From Lysobacterales bacterium 66-474 (GTDB lineage: Bacteria > Pseudomonadota > Gammaproteobacteria > Xanthomonadales > Rhodanobacteraceae): a DNA stretch of 64,000 nucleotides. The notes below the pieces were generated by a model that searched no databases, had not been told where the DNA came from, and was given only the letters and a program-made list of their open reading frames with translations. Within the stretch, counting starts at the first letter, position 1. Every line of letters starts with the position of its first letter. The stretch covers positions 286,884 through 350,883 of the forward strand of contig MKWP01000001.1 of NCBI GenBank assembly GCA_001899805.1, read 5' to 3'. A program made the position numbers and the translations under genes. This document shows positions 44,954-54,076 of the stretch, one piece after another.

Positions 44954-47900
44954 TCACAAGATGTTGAGTTTCGGCAAAGTGCGCACGATCTTCATCGTTT
45001 CGAGGCTAACGGTGATGACACGCAGGAGCAGCTCCAACGGGTAGCGCGGGTTGTGCATCGTCTCGACGGCCCAGTCGTTGGCGTCGTTGACGATGCCGCT
45101 GGCCTTGTCGGTCTTAACGCACTGGCGTTCAATCACCCAATCAAGCGCGGGTTTGCCGTTGACGACGTAGTCGTAGGCTTCGGGCGGAATGCCGGTGACG
45201 GTGATCTTGCTGTTGTAGATGACGCGGGTCGGGTCTTTCTGTCCGTCGACCTTGGGCACCTTCATCTTTTCGACGCGGTAGTCTGCATCGGAGAGCTTCT
45301 TGCCACCGGTGTCCACCTTCGCGCCGGCATACATCGGCACGGTTTCGTAATTGAGGTGCAGGTCGGCCAATGCGCGGCCGGCCTTGCTGAAGGCCCAGAA
45401 ATCCGCCGCGGCTTTCACGCGCGGGATACGCGGCAGTTCCTTGGCGAGATTGTCGGCGTAGCGTTCGCGGTAAACCGGCGAGTGCAGCAGGCCGTAGACG
45501 TAATAGAACAGATCTTCCTTGGTGACCGCCTCGCCGGGGTAGGCGCTCTTGAAATGCGCCAAGCCTTCGTCGGTGACGGCGTCGCGGCGGGCGGGAGTGC
45601 CGTCCTTGCCACTTGGTTGGTCGAACAAACCCGGTGCGGGTGCGTCGCCTGCCTTCGCGGCTTCGTCATAGAGGTACAACGGAAAATACTGCGAGCCCAC
45701 CATGTCGGCAGCGTGTAGGCTTGGCACGCAATCAGCGATAGTCACGGAACACTTGCTGCGGTCGCTGGGTGCGGAGAAACCGATCACAATGTTCTTCGCC
45801 GTCACCATCGGGAAGAGGCGCGGTATTTGCAAGACCATCTCGTTCAAAGCACGGTTGAAGTACACCCACTGTTTCGAGAACGGGCGATAGAGACTTGGAA
45901 CGATTCCCGCCGGCTCGAAAGCGAAACGCCGCCCTTTCGCCAAGTCCAGTTTGAGCGCCCGTGTCCAACTAATCCTGGCTGGATCGGTGTCGACGAAATC
46001 ATCGACCTTGGCTTCGCGTGCCTTGCGATCAAGGCCGCCGCATGCCCGATCGAACCGCTCCACTTCGGCATTGTAGAAAGCGATCATGCGCGTCATATTC
46101 GTTTCGAGTGCCGCTTTGCTTGCGTTGTAGCACCACGCATCACGCCCCGTATTGAGTCCCAACGAGAAGTTGTCGAACAGCTTGGGTCCGTCGCCCTTCT
46201 TGTCGCCCAGCGCGACGAACTGGGTGAAGTTGTCATCGCGCTGGCGCAACCAGTCGCCGTGGGCATCGGGCGTGATGGATCGCCAAGCGTTTTCCTTGTC
46301 GATACCCGCGACGTCACGGAAATAAGCAACCTTGGCCAGCTTTTCCTCGCGAGTCAGGAAGTCGCCAATGTCGTGGAAGAGGATGCGACCGTGGTCGCGG
46401 CTGCCGGGATTCTTGACCAGCAGGGTGATAGCGATGGGCGCACGACTGCCGACGCCGAACACGTTGTCCTTCTCCTTGCGCCGCTGCTCACCGCTGGTCC
46501 GGGCGTTTCCGCGCAGGTGAAACACGTGGATGTCCGAGAACTCCTCCACCAGGCACCGGCGCAGCCCATCGGCACTCCCGGCTTCCAGCCAGCCCGCATT
46601 TGTCACGAAACCGATAACGCCAGAGTTGCCAATGCGGTCACTCGCCCACCGGATCGCGCGGATGTAGCTGTCGTACAAGCCACGCGATAACGCTGCACTC
46701 GATCGCGCAGCATAAGTTTGGGCGATCCGCTCATCCAGTTGCGGGTAGGCGACGTTCTGGTTGTTGTCGTTCTGGCTACCCTGCCCGATGGAATACGGCG
46801 GATTGCCCAGGATCACGCGGATATCGAGCTGCATCTGGCGCTTGCGACGCTTGCTGTTGTCCACTAGCAGCGCATCCACCAAGTCGCCCTTCTCGCCCAT
46901 CTGGAAGGTATCGGTGAGGCAGATGCCCTCGAAGGGCACATAATCGCCGCCGGCAATGTCGTGGTAGGCGCGCTCGATGTTGATGCTGGCGATGTAGTAG
47001 GCCAGCAACACGATCTCGTTGGCGTGCAGCTCGTTCTTGTACTTGTAGGGAAGCTGCCCGGAGGCGATGACACCTGACTGGATCAGGCGAGTGATGAAGG
47101 TGCCGGTGCCAGTAAAGGGGTCGAGGATGTGCACGCCCTTGTCGCCCAGCGAGGCTTTGAACTCCATTTTCAAAACGTGCTGGACGCTGTGGATGATGAA
47201 GTCCACCACCTCTACCGGCGTGTAAACGATGCCGAGGCGCTTGGAGAGTTCGGGGAATGCGCCGTTGAAGAACTTGTCGTACAGCTCCTTGATGACCTTC
47301 TGCTGGCCTTCGCTGTTGTCGATGCCTTTGACCCGTTCTTTAACGTCGTCATAAAACGCCTGAAGGGTGTCAGCTTCCTTGTCGAGGTGGTGTTCCTGCA
47401 ACAGGGACAGTACCTTTTCCATGGCCCGCGATACCGGATTGTTCTTCGTGAACTCGTGGCCCTCGAACAGGGCCTCGAACACCGGCCTGGTGATGAGGTG
47501 CTGGGCCAGCGTCTCGATGATCTCGGCATCGGCGATCTTGTCGTTGAGGTCATCTCGCAGTTCAGCGGCAAATTGCTCGAACGCCTTGCGCTCCTTCTGG
47601 CTCTCGGGGTTTTCGAGAATGGCCTTGATGCGGTCGATGTGGGTGTTGGCGATCCTGGCGATGTCCGCCGCCCAGTCTTCCCAGTGATGGCGGTTGCCGA
47701 CCTTTTGCACCAGCTTGGCGTAGATGGCCTTCTCGATTTCGCCGATCTCGAATTGCAGTTTCTCCTGCTCGGGAACGTGGTCGTCCGACACGGCTTGACC
47801 GATGCTGTGGCCGCCGCGGGCTTTCGAGGCGTGCTTCTGGCTCGCGCGCAGGTTGGCGGCGCGCCGTTGCACCTTTTCCGTCACGGCCACCACTTCCATC

Positions 47901-49894
47901 TTGCTGGTGTCCTTGCCGATCAGGTCCAGCTTGTTGACCATCGCGTCGAAGCGGTCGTCGTGCGAACGCAGCGCCTGCAAGACCTGCCAGACTACCTTGT
48001 AGGTGACGTTGTCGTTGAGCGCTTCGTGCGGTTCCTTGCCGGCCGGAATCACGACCGGCAGGATGATGTATCCGCGCTGCTTGCCTTCCACCTTTCGCAT
48101 CACGCGGCCCACGGCCTGCACCACGTCCACCTGCGAATTGCGCGGGGTGAGGAACAGCACCGCGTCCAGCGCGGGCACGTCCACGCCTTCGGACAGGCAG
48201 CGTACGTTGGAAAGAATGCGACAGGTGTTCTCGGGTGTCTCGGCCTTCAACCAGTCGAGCTTGGCTTCCTTCTCACTGGCGTTCATGCCGCCGTCGACAT
48301 GCTCGGCTTCACACTTCAGGGTGGCGGCGATTTCTTCCTCAGTGCCTTCGTCCTGCGCGGTGCGTTGGTATTCCTCCACCACAGCTTGGAACATCCGGGC
48401 GATGTTCTTGGAACCGACCTTGTGGACTTTTGCGCCCTGCTTGGCCTCGATCACATGGCAGAACGCCACGGCGCGTTGCATGGGGTGGCCGTCGTCGGTC
48501 AAGTCCTTGGTCAGCCCCTGCTTGGAAAGCGCCTTCCAGCAGCCGACGATGCGCGCAGCATCGTCCATCTTGAGGTCGTTGTCGCCGCTGGACAGCAGCT
48601 TCTGCAGGCGCCGGTTGATGGTGGCTTCCTCCACCGCCAGCACGATCACCTTGTAGTCGGACAGCAAGCCGCGCTTGACGGCCTCCGAGAACGTCAGCGT
48701 GTAGAGCGGCTTGCCGTACTGCGCTTCGTTGTCCATCGAGGCGAGCACCACGTTGTCGCGTTCGGCGGTGGCCTTAGCGTGCTCGCTGTAGATACGCGGC
48801 GTGGCGGTCATGTAGAGCCGTTTGGCCGCCTTGATGAAACCCGCGCCGTGCACCTTCACGAAATGGCTTTCGTCATCGCCCTCGAAGGTTGCGCCGGTGG
48901 TGCGATGAGCCTCATCGCAGATGATGAGGTCGAAATCCGCGAGGTCGTATTTCTGCTGCGCGTGGCTGATGACGTCGATGGAGTGGTAGGTCGAGAACAC
49001 CACATCCATGTGCGCGGCGTCGTGGCGCTTGGCCATTTCCGCCGCAAGGTGCTTGGCGTCGGTCGTGGCCGGGTATTGCAGCTCGTGGGCGAGCATCTGG
49101 AAATCGTCGTCGCCGTGCTTCTTGCCCACGTCGCTGTCGGAACATACCGCGTAGCTGTGCAGTGGGGTCGCGCTCTCCTGCGTCCATTCCGTCAGCGCCT
49201 GCGACAACAGCGCGAGACTGGGCATCAGGAACAGCACGCGACCGCCCTTGCCGGCCAGTTCCTCGGCGATCTTGAGCGCGACGTAGGTCTTGCCGGTGCC
49301 GCAGGCCATGATGAGCTTGCCGCGGTCGACGTTGCCCAAGCCTTCCTTCACGGCGGCCAGCGCGTGTTGCTGGTGCGGACGCAGGCGTTTCTGGGGCTTC
49401 AGGATCGGCTTGGCGCCGGGCTGATACTTCGACCAGTCGATCTGACTGACTTCGAGATCGTGCAGGGTGACGAGGCTGATGGGCGTCTTCTGGTTCTTGA
49501 GCGCCTCGCGCAGGTGCTCGGTGCTCTTGGTCGCCGTCAGGAAGATCAGGCCGTGCGAGAACTCCTTGCGACCGGCAGCAGTCAGGAACGTCGAAAGACC
49601 CGTCAGGGTGAGCCGGGCATCCTCGTCGTAGAACTTGGCTTGGATGGCGTGCAGCTCGCCTGTGGCGGTTTCGGCAACAAGGTCAATGCCGGCATCGGCG
49701 CCGACATTGCCCAAGCCTCGCTTGGCGGCTTCGGCACGCCATTCGCTCCACAACCAAACACGGCGGTAGAGATCGCGGTAGTACGGTTCGTTCTGGAGAT
49801 AGGCTTTGACCAGCCGCTCGAAGTAGTTGCCTTTTTCGCGTTCGGTAGCGGCTGTGTGGCGGAAGGTTTCCAGCAGGCTTTGCAGCACGTTCAA
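44954..49894 (-). CDS. Type ISP single-chain restriction-modification enzyme
   Basis: This 1646-residue enzyme combines all restriction and methylation functions. In order: an N-terminal Mrr-like PD-(D/E)XK nuclease (GIDLVAE at about 69-75, QAK at 85-87), a superfamily 2 translocase (ACGTGKT at 197-203, ICDEAHRT, MTATPR, QAVGRVMRK), a gamma-class adenine methyltransferase (DPFTGTGTF, NPPYSIGQG) and a C-terminal target-recognition region. This matches LlaGI/LlaBIII-type proteins. The TTG start at 49894 has GGGGG seven bases upstream and begins LNVLQSLLETFR; an ATG at 49933 lacks a ribosome site. The recognition site is not predictable here. Confidence 0.93.
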   Translation of the reverse strand: MNVLQSLLETFRHTAATEREKGNYFERLVKAYLQNEPYYRDLYRRVWLWSEWRAEAAKRGLGNVGADAGIDLVAETATGELHAIQAKFYDEDARLTLTGLSTFLTAAGRKEFSHGLIFLTATKSTEHLREALKNQKTPISLVTLHDLEVSQIDWSKYQPGAKPILKPQKRLRPHQQHALAAVKEGLGNVDRGKLIMACGTGKTYVALKIAEELAGKGGRVLFLMPSLALLSQALTEWTQESATPLHSYAVCSDSDVGKKHGDDDFQMLAHELQYPATTDAKHLAAEMAKRHDAAHMDVVFSTYHSIDVISHAQQKYDLADFDLIICDEAHRTTGATFEGDDESHFVKVHGAGFIKAAKRLYMTATPRIYSEHAKATAERDNVVLASMDNEAQYGKPLYTLTFSEAVKRGLLSDYKVIVLAVEEATINRRLQKLLSSGDNDLKMDDAARIVGCWKALSKQGLTKDLTDDGHPMQRAVAFCHVIEAKQGAKVHKVGSKNIARMFQAVVEEYQRTAQDEGTEEEIAATLKCEAEHVDGGMNASEKEAKLDWLKAETPENTCRILSNVRCLSEGVDVPALDAVLFLTPRNSQVDVVQAVGRVMRKVEGKQRGYIILPVVIPAGKEPHEALNDNVTYKVVWQVLQALRSHDDRFDAMVNKLDLIGKDTSKMEVVAVTEKVQRRAANLRASQKHASKARGGHSIGQAVSDDHVPEQEKLQFEIGEIEKAIYAKLVQKVGNRHHWEDWAADIARIANTHIDRIKAILENPESQKERKAFEQFAAELRDDLNDKIADAEIIETLAQHLITRPVFEALFEGHEFTKNNPVSRAMEKVLSLLQEHHLDKEADTLQAFYDDVKERVKGIDNSEGQQKVIKELYDKFFNGAFPELSKRLGIVYTPVEVVDFIIHSVQHVLKMEFKASLGDKGVHILDPFTGTGTFITRLIQSGVIASGQLPYKYKNELHANEIVLLAYYIASINIERAYHDIAGGDYVPFEGICLTDTFQMGEKGDLVDALLVDNSKRRKRQMQLDIRVILGNPPYSIGQGSQNDNNQNVAYPQLDERIAQTYAARSSAALSRGLYDSYIRAIRWASDRIGNSGVIGFVTNAGWLEAGSADGLRRCLVEEFSDIHVFHLRGNARTSGEQRRKEKDNVFGVGSRAPIAITLLVKNPGSRDHGRILFHDIGDFLTREEKLAKVAYFRDVAGIDKENAWRSITPDAHGDWLRQRDDNFTQFVALGDKKGDGPKLFDNFSLGLNTGRDAWCYNASKAALETNMTRMIAFYNAEVERFDRACGGLDRKAREAKVDDFVDTDPARISWTRALKLDLAKGRRFAFEPAGIVPSLYRPFSKQWVYFNRALNEMVLQIPRLFPMVTAKNIVIGFSAPSDRSKCSVTIADCVPSLHAADMVGSQYFPLYLYDEAAKAGDAPAPGLFDQPSGKDGTPARRDAVTDEGLAHFKSAYPGEAVTKEDLFYYVYGLLHSPVYRERYADNLAKELPRIPRVKAAADFWAFSKAGRALADLHLNYETVPMYAGAKVDTGGKKLSDADYRVEKMKVPKVDGQKDPTRVIYNSKITVTGIPPEAYDYVVNGKPALDWVIERQCVKTDKASGIVNDANDWAVETMHNPRYPLELLLRVITVSLETMKIVRTLPKLNIL

Positions 49895-49998
49895 AATTGA
49901 TCCCCCGGTTCTGTGAAGATGGGCTGCGGCCATCCACCACGCGATTCACTTACTGCGGCCCTCAAAGGTAGCCCTTCCGGCTGTATGACGCGACGATG

Positions 49999-50211
49999 CT
50001 ACTCGTCGTCGGGATGGTTGTCGCGGAAGTAACACTCTTCGCGGGGGTCGTTCACCACATCGCCCACGGATAGGATTCGCTTGTCCTCACCCGACGTATT
50101 TTGATCGGCGGAGATGCAGTCCGCGCACACAGGCACGGTCGGATACTGGTCCGCCGCCCGGTCCGCAGCCAAGTCGCCCCAAATCTCACACCACCACAAT
50201 TCGATCGCCAT
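49999..50211 (-). CDS. Small cysteine-containing protein upstream of the type ISP gene
   Basis: This 70-residue protein begins MAIELWWCEIWGDLAADRA and contains VPVCADC, with two further cysteines (one at position 8 and one near the end), so it may bind zinc. GGAG lies six bases before the ATG. It lies 104 bases ahead of the restriction-modification gene on the same strand. I do not recognise a named family. Confidence 0.65.
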   Translation of the reverse strand: MAIELWWCEIWGDLAADRAADQYPTVPVCADCISADQNTSGEDKRILSVGDVVNDPREECYFRDNHPDDE

Positions 50212-50327
50212 GCGATGCTCCGAAGCAAAGGAGCACGCAGTCTAACCGTCTCAAGTACGAAATGCCCATCAGTCGGCGTAGACATGGAGCGCACCCGCCG
50301 CGACGTTTCCTGCGCCACGGCGGGCGC

Positions 50328-50363
50328 AAAAAAAAGAAGGGGGAGCCACAAAGCTCCCCCTTC
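50328..50363 (-). terminator. Intrinsic terminator after the lipoprotein gene
   Basis: The perfect 11-base stem GAAGGGGGAGC/GCTCCCCCTTC with a six-base loop is followed on the minus strand by eight T. It lies 35 bases beyond the stop of the MORN/LprI lipoprotein gene. Confidence 0.92.
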
Positions 50364-50397
50364 GCTATTGCCACGCTTCGGAACGCCCGACTGGGGT

Positions 50398-51993
50398 TCA
50401 GTGTGACGTGTCGAGTTGCTTGATGCGGAGCTGGTACGCACGACTCACACAGTCAAGGGTCGTACACGCGTTTCGCTGCGCCATCCAGACCCTTTGTGCA
50501 TCCTTGACCGCTGCCTTGTCCGGGCTGGCTGCCATAGCGGCCTTGTAGCTACTCATCAGCCGCACGTCGTCGTCGGCGAGCATCTGGTTTGAGCAGATAA
50601 TCTTCTCGACGAGCGACTCCGCTTTCGCACAATCGAAGCTCGCGCGAATGCCATCCGACCTCCGCGGTCCAACGTTTGCCGCACGAGCAATTTGGTGCGG
50701 CGCTGCGACCGGTAGATTTGCCGGGATGGCGGCTGCACTATTGGTGGCCTTGGCTTGTGGCGGTTGGATCGCATCCGCCGCAGTCTTCTCGGAGGGCGTA
50801 GCGGCTGCCAAGCTTGGTGCGGCTTGTGCGACTGACGCAGATGCGCCTCCCTCAGAGCATGCAGCAAGCCATTGATCAACGGTCTCGGCCATCACTGCAG
50901 GATTGCTCGCCAGCCGTGTGCGCAGTTTGTCTCCAATGCATCCGACCGGCTGGTTGGATTGGAACGTGATGGTTTGTGGCGGATTGTTGGCAACAAGTGA
51001 CTCATGACCGTCACCCCTCGCACTGATCCTGAAAGTGAACGGCCCATTCAGTGCACCGCCTTGAGTATTGATAGCAAACACCTGGTTTCCGTTCTTATCG
51101 AACCCGACGACCTCACCTTGAACGCTTCCATTGTCCCAGTTGGAAGTCGTGTGGTCTGGTTGTAGGAAGCTGAAAAACGGCTCCTCGACGTCATCCAGAT
51201 GAAACGCTGAATACATGATCTTTTCAAATGGTGCTATGACTCGAATAGCGTTCGTACCCCAGTCCTGCCATGTACCAACGCGCTCTCCCTGCGAATAGCT
51301 TCCTTTGCTTAGAATCAGAGGAGGAACTCCGTTTGGGCTAAACAGCTCAGCCGGCCCATCCGGTTTACCGTCCTTGTAATGCATAGCTCCCTTCTTATCC
51401 GTGACGAGCCCGTCGACCGGCGACCCATTGCTGAATGTGGCATCTGTGATGACTTTGCCATCATGGTCCCATTCCTTCACGGCACCGTTCAAGATGCCCC
51501 CACTCCAGTGGCCTTCCCAATGCGGCTCGCCGGTGTCGAACCAGTACGTCTTTTCCTCCCCATCCATGGTTCCAGCCTGCCACGGAATCACCTTGAACAG
51601 AGAGCCGGTTTGGGGGTTGTAGATCTTCGAAACGCCGTCGTACTTCTCGTCTTTAAAATTAATGGTAACGGCCGTTTTACCATCAGCCCCTTGGCATTCT
51701 GAAGAACCGTCTATCAAGCCGTTGGTGTAATGGGCGGTACAACCCGTAAGCACGTTCTGCGCAGAATTGTCGCCGTTTGCGGCAACTGTGCTAGCCCAGT
51801 ATTCAACCAACGGTTCCGGCATGCTGTCCTTGAAGAGCACCGTTCCCGTGAATGGAGTGGTGCTCCCATGCTTGTACACCAGGCCGTTGTTGAAATCGAG
51901 TTGCCGCGAGTCGAGGGTTTGACCACCACATGCAGCGATTGCCGAGCAAACTGCGACCATGAGAAAGGCACGTCCAAGATTGGAGGTTGACAT
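50398..51993 (-). CDS. MORN-repeat lipoprotein with C-terminal LprI/DUF1311 domain
   Basis: This 531-residue protein has a lipoprotein signal with the lipobox AIAAC at about residues 18-22. The middle contains YwqK/MORN-like repeats (YTNGLIDGSSECQGADGK, WEGHWSGGILNGAVKEW, YKDGKPDGPAELF). The C-terminus has a LprI/DUF1311 domain (FDCAKAESLVEKIICSNQML, AQRVWMAQRNACTTLDC), which in other bacteria inhibits lysozyme. It is anchored in the envelope and could sense or resist wall-degrading enzymes. It is monocistronic and ends at a strong terminator. Confidence 0.8.
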   Translation of the reverse strand: MSTSNLGRAFLMVAVCSAIAACGGQTLDSRQLDFNNGLVYKHGSTTPFTGTVLFKDSMPEPLVEYWASTVAANGDNSAQNVLTGCTAHYTNGLIDGSSECQGADGKTAVTINFKDEKYDGVSKIYNPQTGSLFKVIPWQAGTMDGEEKTYWFDTGEPHWEGHWSGGILNGAVKEWDHDGKVITDATFSNGSPVDGLVTDKKGAMHYKDGKPDGPAELFSPNGVPPLILSKGSYSQGERVGTWQDWGTNAIRVIAPFEKIMYSAFHLDDVEEPFFSFLQPDHTTSNWDNGSVQGEVVGFDKNGNQVFAINTQGGALNGPFTFRISARGDGHESLVANNPPQTITFQSNQPVGCIGDKLRTRLASNPAVMAETVDQWLAACSEGGASASVAQAAPSLAAATPSEKTAADAIQPPQAKATNSAAAIPANLPVAAPHQIARAANVGPRRSDGIRASFDCAKAESLVEKIICSNQMLADDDVRLMSSYKAAMAASPDKAAVKDAQRVWMAQRNACTTLDCVSRAYQLRIKQLDTSH

Positions 51994-52230
51994 TGGAGAC
52001 CCCGTTGTGAAGGTGGAAGAAATGCTTGGTGCAGGTTTTGCGGCAAACGAATGTCAGCGCGATCGCCAAGCAGCCATGTGGCAGCGCGCGCACTCAATCT
52101 TTAATCGGCGGATTTCCCCTGCTAGTCGTGGCGCCCGAGTTTCGAGTTGATAGTTCGCCGACAGGCACGGGTTGGATTCTCGTCTCCAATCGCGCTGACT
52201 GCGCGCCTGCTTCGGCACGGATATATACCG

Positions 52231-52250
52231 TTGCAGTATAGTCTATTGCA
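52231..52250 (+). promoter_or_regulatory. Putative operator/promoter of the XRE gene
   Basis: TTGCAGTATAGTCTATTGCA contains the palindromic core ATAGTCTAT flanked by TGCA on both sides. A -10-like TATAGT is embedded at 52237-52242. It lies about 50 bases before the XRE-gene start, suitable for autoregulation. Confidence 0.45.
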
Positions 52251-52301
52251 GGCGCGGCGTATGGGCGATGCTATCGGCAGCTCAGCCACCGATGTTCACG
52301 T

Positions 52302-52652
52302 TTGCACGAGCCCGTTGCCGTCGTCTTTGCGAAGCGCCTGAAGGCCGCACGTGCCTTGCGGGGTGTATCGCAGCGCGCGCTTGGAGGCATCGTGACAGGC
52401 AGCAAAGGCAACGGCGGCGTAAGGATCAACCGGTATGAGCAGGGAGTGAATCGCGCTGACATGGATACGGCGGCGGCGCTTGCTCGTGCGCTGAATGTGC
52501 CGCTTGCTTACCTGTTCGCGGAAGACGACGATCAAGCAGAATTACTGCTTGCGTTCGCACAACTCGCCAAAGGCGAACGTACCAAGCTGCTGGCGCACGT
52601 CAAGCGCATGGTCGCGGACAAGCCCAGGAAACGCGTCGCGGTGAAGCGTTGA
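52302..52652 (+). CDS. XRE-family transcriptional regulator
   Basis: This 116-residue protein has an N-terminal HTH (ARALRGVSQRALGGIVTG, INRYEQGVNRADMDT) and a basic tail (ADKPRKRVAVKR). The TTG at 52302 is the first usable start after an in-frame stop at 52239. Such regulators often control neighbouring defence or mobile genes. It is divergent from the lipoprotein gene and convergent with the Argonaute-nuclease operon. Confidence 0.8.
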   Translation: MHEPVAVVFAKRLKAARALRGVSQRALGGIVTGSKGNGGVRINRYEQGVNRADMDTAAALARALNVPLAYLFAEDDDQAELLLAFAQLAKGERTKLLAHVKRMVADKPRKRVAVKR

Positions 52653-52822
52653 GTCCTTCGCTCAATCAAGCGCATACACCAAGTCTCACGGACCACTGGA
52701 CCGATGTGCGAGGGGGGGGTCACTGGACTGGATGATCAGTTTGCCAGCTGCGAACTGGCAACAATCGACATTTGAGTCACTCGCGTCGCCGGCATGAGCA
52801 GGTGCGCAGCCCGGAACTGGTG

Positions 52823-54076
52823 TCAAATCCCCGCGGCGTTGCCGTAAGGCGCAGGCACCATAAAAGCGGGCTGCGCAATGACGACCGGCGTGACAACATC
52901 ACGAATCTGATTGAGCCCTGAGATGAGCAGATCGTACTGCTCTGTTCGTCGCCCTTGGTCCCACACGATCGGCAATACCTTGCGGTATGGGCTACCAACT
53001 TTTAGATATAGGCTCACGTCCTCGCCGATCTGGGAGATGAGCTCCTGCGGCGAATTCTTCTCACGCCAGTACTTGACCTCGATTACCAAATGGAGCGATG
53101 GAATCACAAGGTCTGCCCTGGGTCGCTTCTGCCCGACCGAAGCTAGCCACTCTTCATCGCGAAGATCTGGGAATATAGGCGCAAGCAAGGCACACAACAG
53201 GTTCTGGAAGTGGTACTCGTTCTCTACAGCCCACTTCTGGGCCGTCGATGTCGGCGTTTTCTTCTGCGCCTCCCAAGTCCAACGCCGCAGCCCCGATGGA
53301 ACACGTCGCAGAAGCAAAGCAACGTCTTCCAAGTTTGGTGCACGCAAATCGAGCCACGCTCCCGCCTGCGCAAGATGGCGAAAAGCCGCGAGGTCCAGCA
53401 CTGCCGCTTCCGGCTCCGAGTAGAGCACCGACTGAAGGCGCCCGAGCAGTCGTGTCACGAACTCTCTATTCGTGACGATGTCAGAGTTCAGCAGCCCGCG
53501 AGCCACGTAGACTGCTTCGCTACTGGTGATGATGCTGACTGTCGGGATGTCGGCCAGCCCATTCTGTGACCGCTTCTCGACCAAGCTCAGCAGTTCATAT
53601 CGCCAACTATCGTCGATCTCGAATCCGGGCGACCGTCTAGTCAGCAGCGACGCGATCCATGTGCCGAATCTCTGCCAGCGATCAGTGTCGGCGGAAGCCA
53701 ACAATCCCACTTGCACGCCAGTTTGCGCTACGGGTTGCATCAGACTTTCCAAGGAGTTCTGCAATCCTCCGACGCGCCCCGTCAGCCAATCGACGCCTTG
53801 CATAAACGCGTTGCGACACGTGGCAAATAGGGCCGGGTCAATCGCCAGCAGGAAGCCCAGCGCCGCGACGGCCTGGATAGAACGACCGCTACTAGTCACC
53901 TCGTCTGACAGTTCTGTAGCGAGCTGTGCTTGACGCCCGGCCGAAAAGCCCTCGCTCAGGGCCCAATGATAGAAGGTGGCGGGCAGCGGCCCCGCGCCAC
54001 GCAGTGTCTGCGCCTGCGCCTCAACGGCTCGCAGCGCCTCGGACAGCAGTGGATTGTCCGCACTCACAGGAACCAT
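52823..54076 (-). CDS. PD-(D/E)XK nuclease partner of Argonaute
   Basis: This 417-residue protein is mostly helical over residues 1-250 and has a C-terminal PD-(D/E)XK nuclease: Asp322 in RADLVIPSLHLVIEVKYW, Glu333 and Lys335 in the EVK part, then a helix beginning NSPQELISQIGEDV. The ATG at 54076 overlaps the end of the Argonaute gene by 13 bases, so translation is coupled. Two earlier in-frame ATGs (54118 and 54232) would lengthen it. It is the likely killing effector, activated when guide-loaded Argonaute finds invader nucleic acid. Confidence 0.8.
   Translation of the reverse strand: MVPVSADNPLLSEALRAVEAQAQTLRGAGPLPATFYHWALSEGFSAGRQAQLATELSDEVTSSGRSIQAVAALGFLLAIDPALFATCRNAFMQGVDWLTGRVGGLQNSLESLMQPVAQTGVQVGLLASADTDRWQRFGTWIASLLTRRSPGFEIDDSWRYELLSLVEKRSQNGLADIPTVSIITSSEAVYVARGLLNSDIVTNREFVTRLLGRLQSVLYSEPEAAVLDLAAFRHLAQAGAWLDLRAPNLEDVALLLRRVPSGLRRWTWEAQKKTPTSTAQKWAVENEYHFQNLLCALLAPIFPDLRDEEWLASVGQKRPRADLVIPSLHLVIEVKYWREKNSPQELISQIGEDVSLYLKVGSPYRKVLPIVWDQGRRTEQYDLLISGLNQIRDVVTPVVIAQPAFMVPAPYGNAAGI

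Noticed and set aside
47129..49900. A 923-codon open frame on the plus strand
   Set aside because: It lies antisense to the type ISP gene whose motifs are unmistakable; no ribosome site or domain supports the plus-strand frame.
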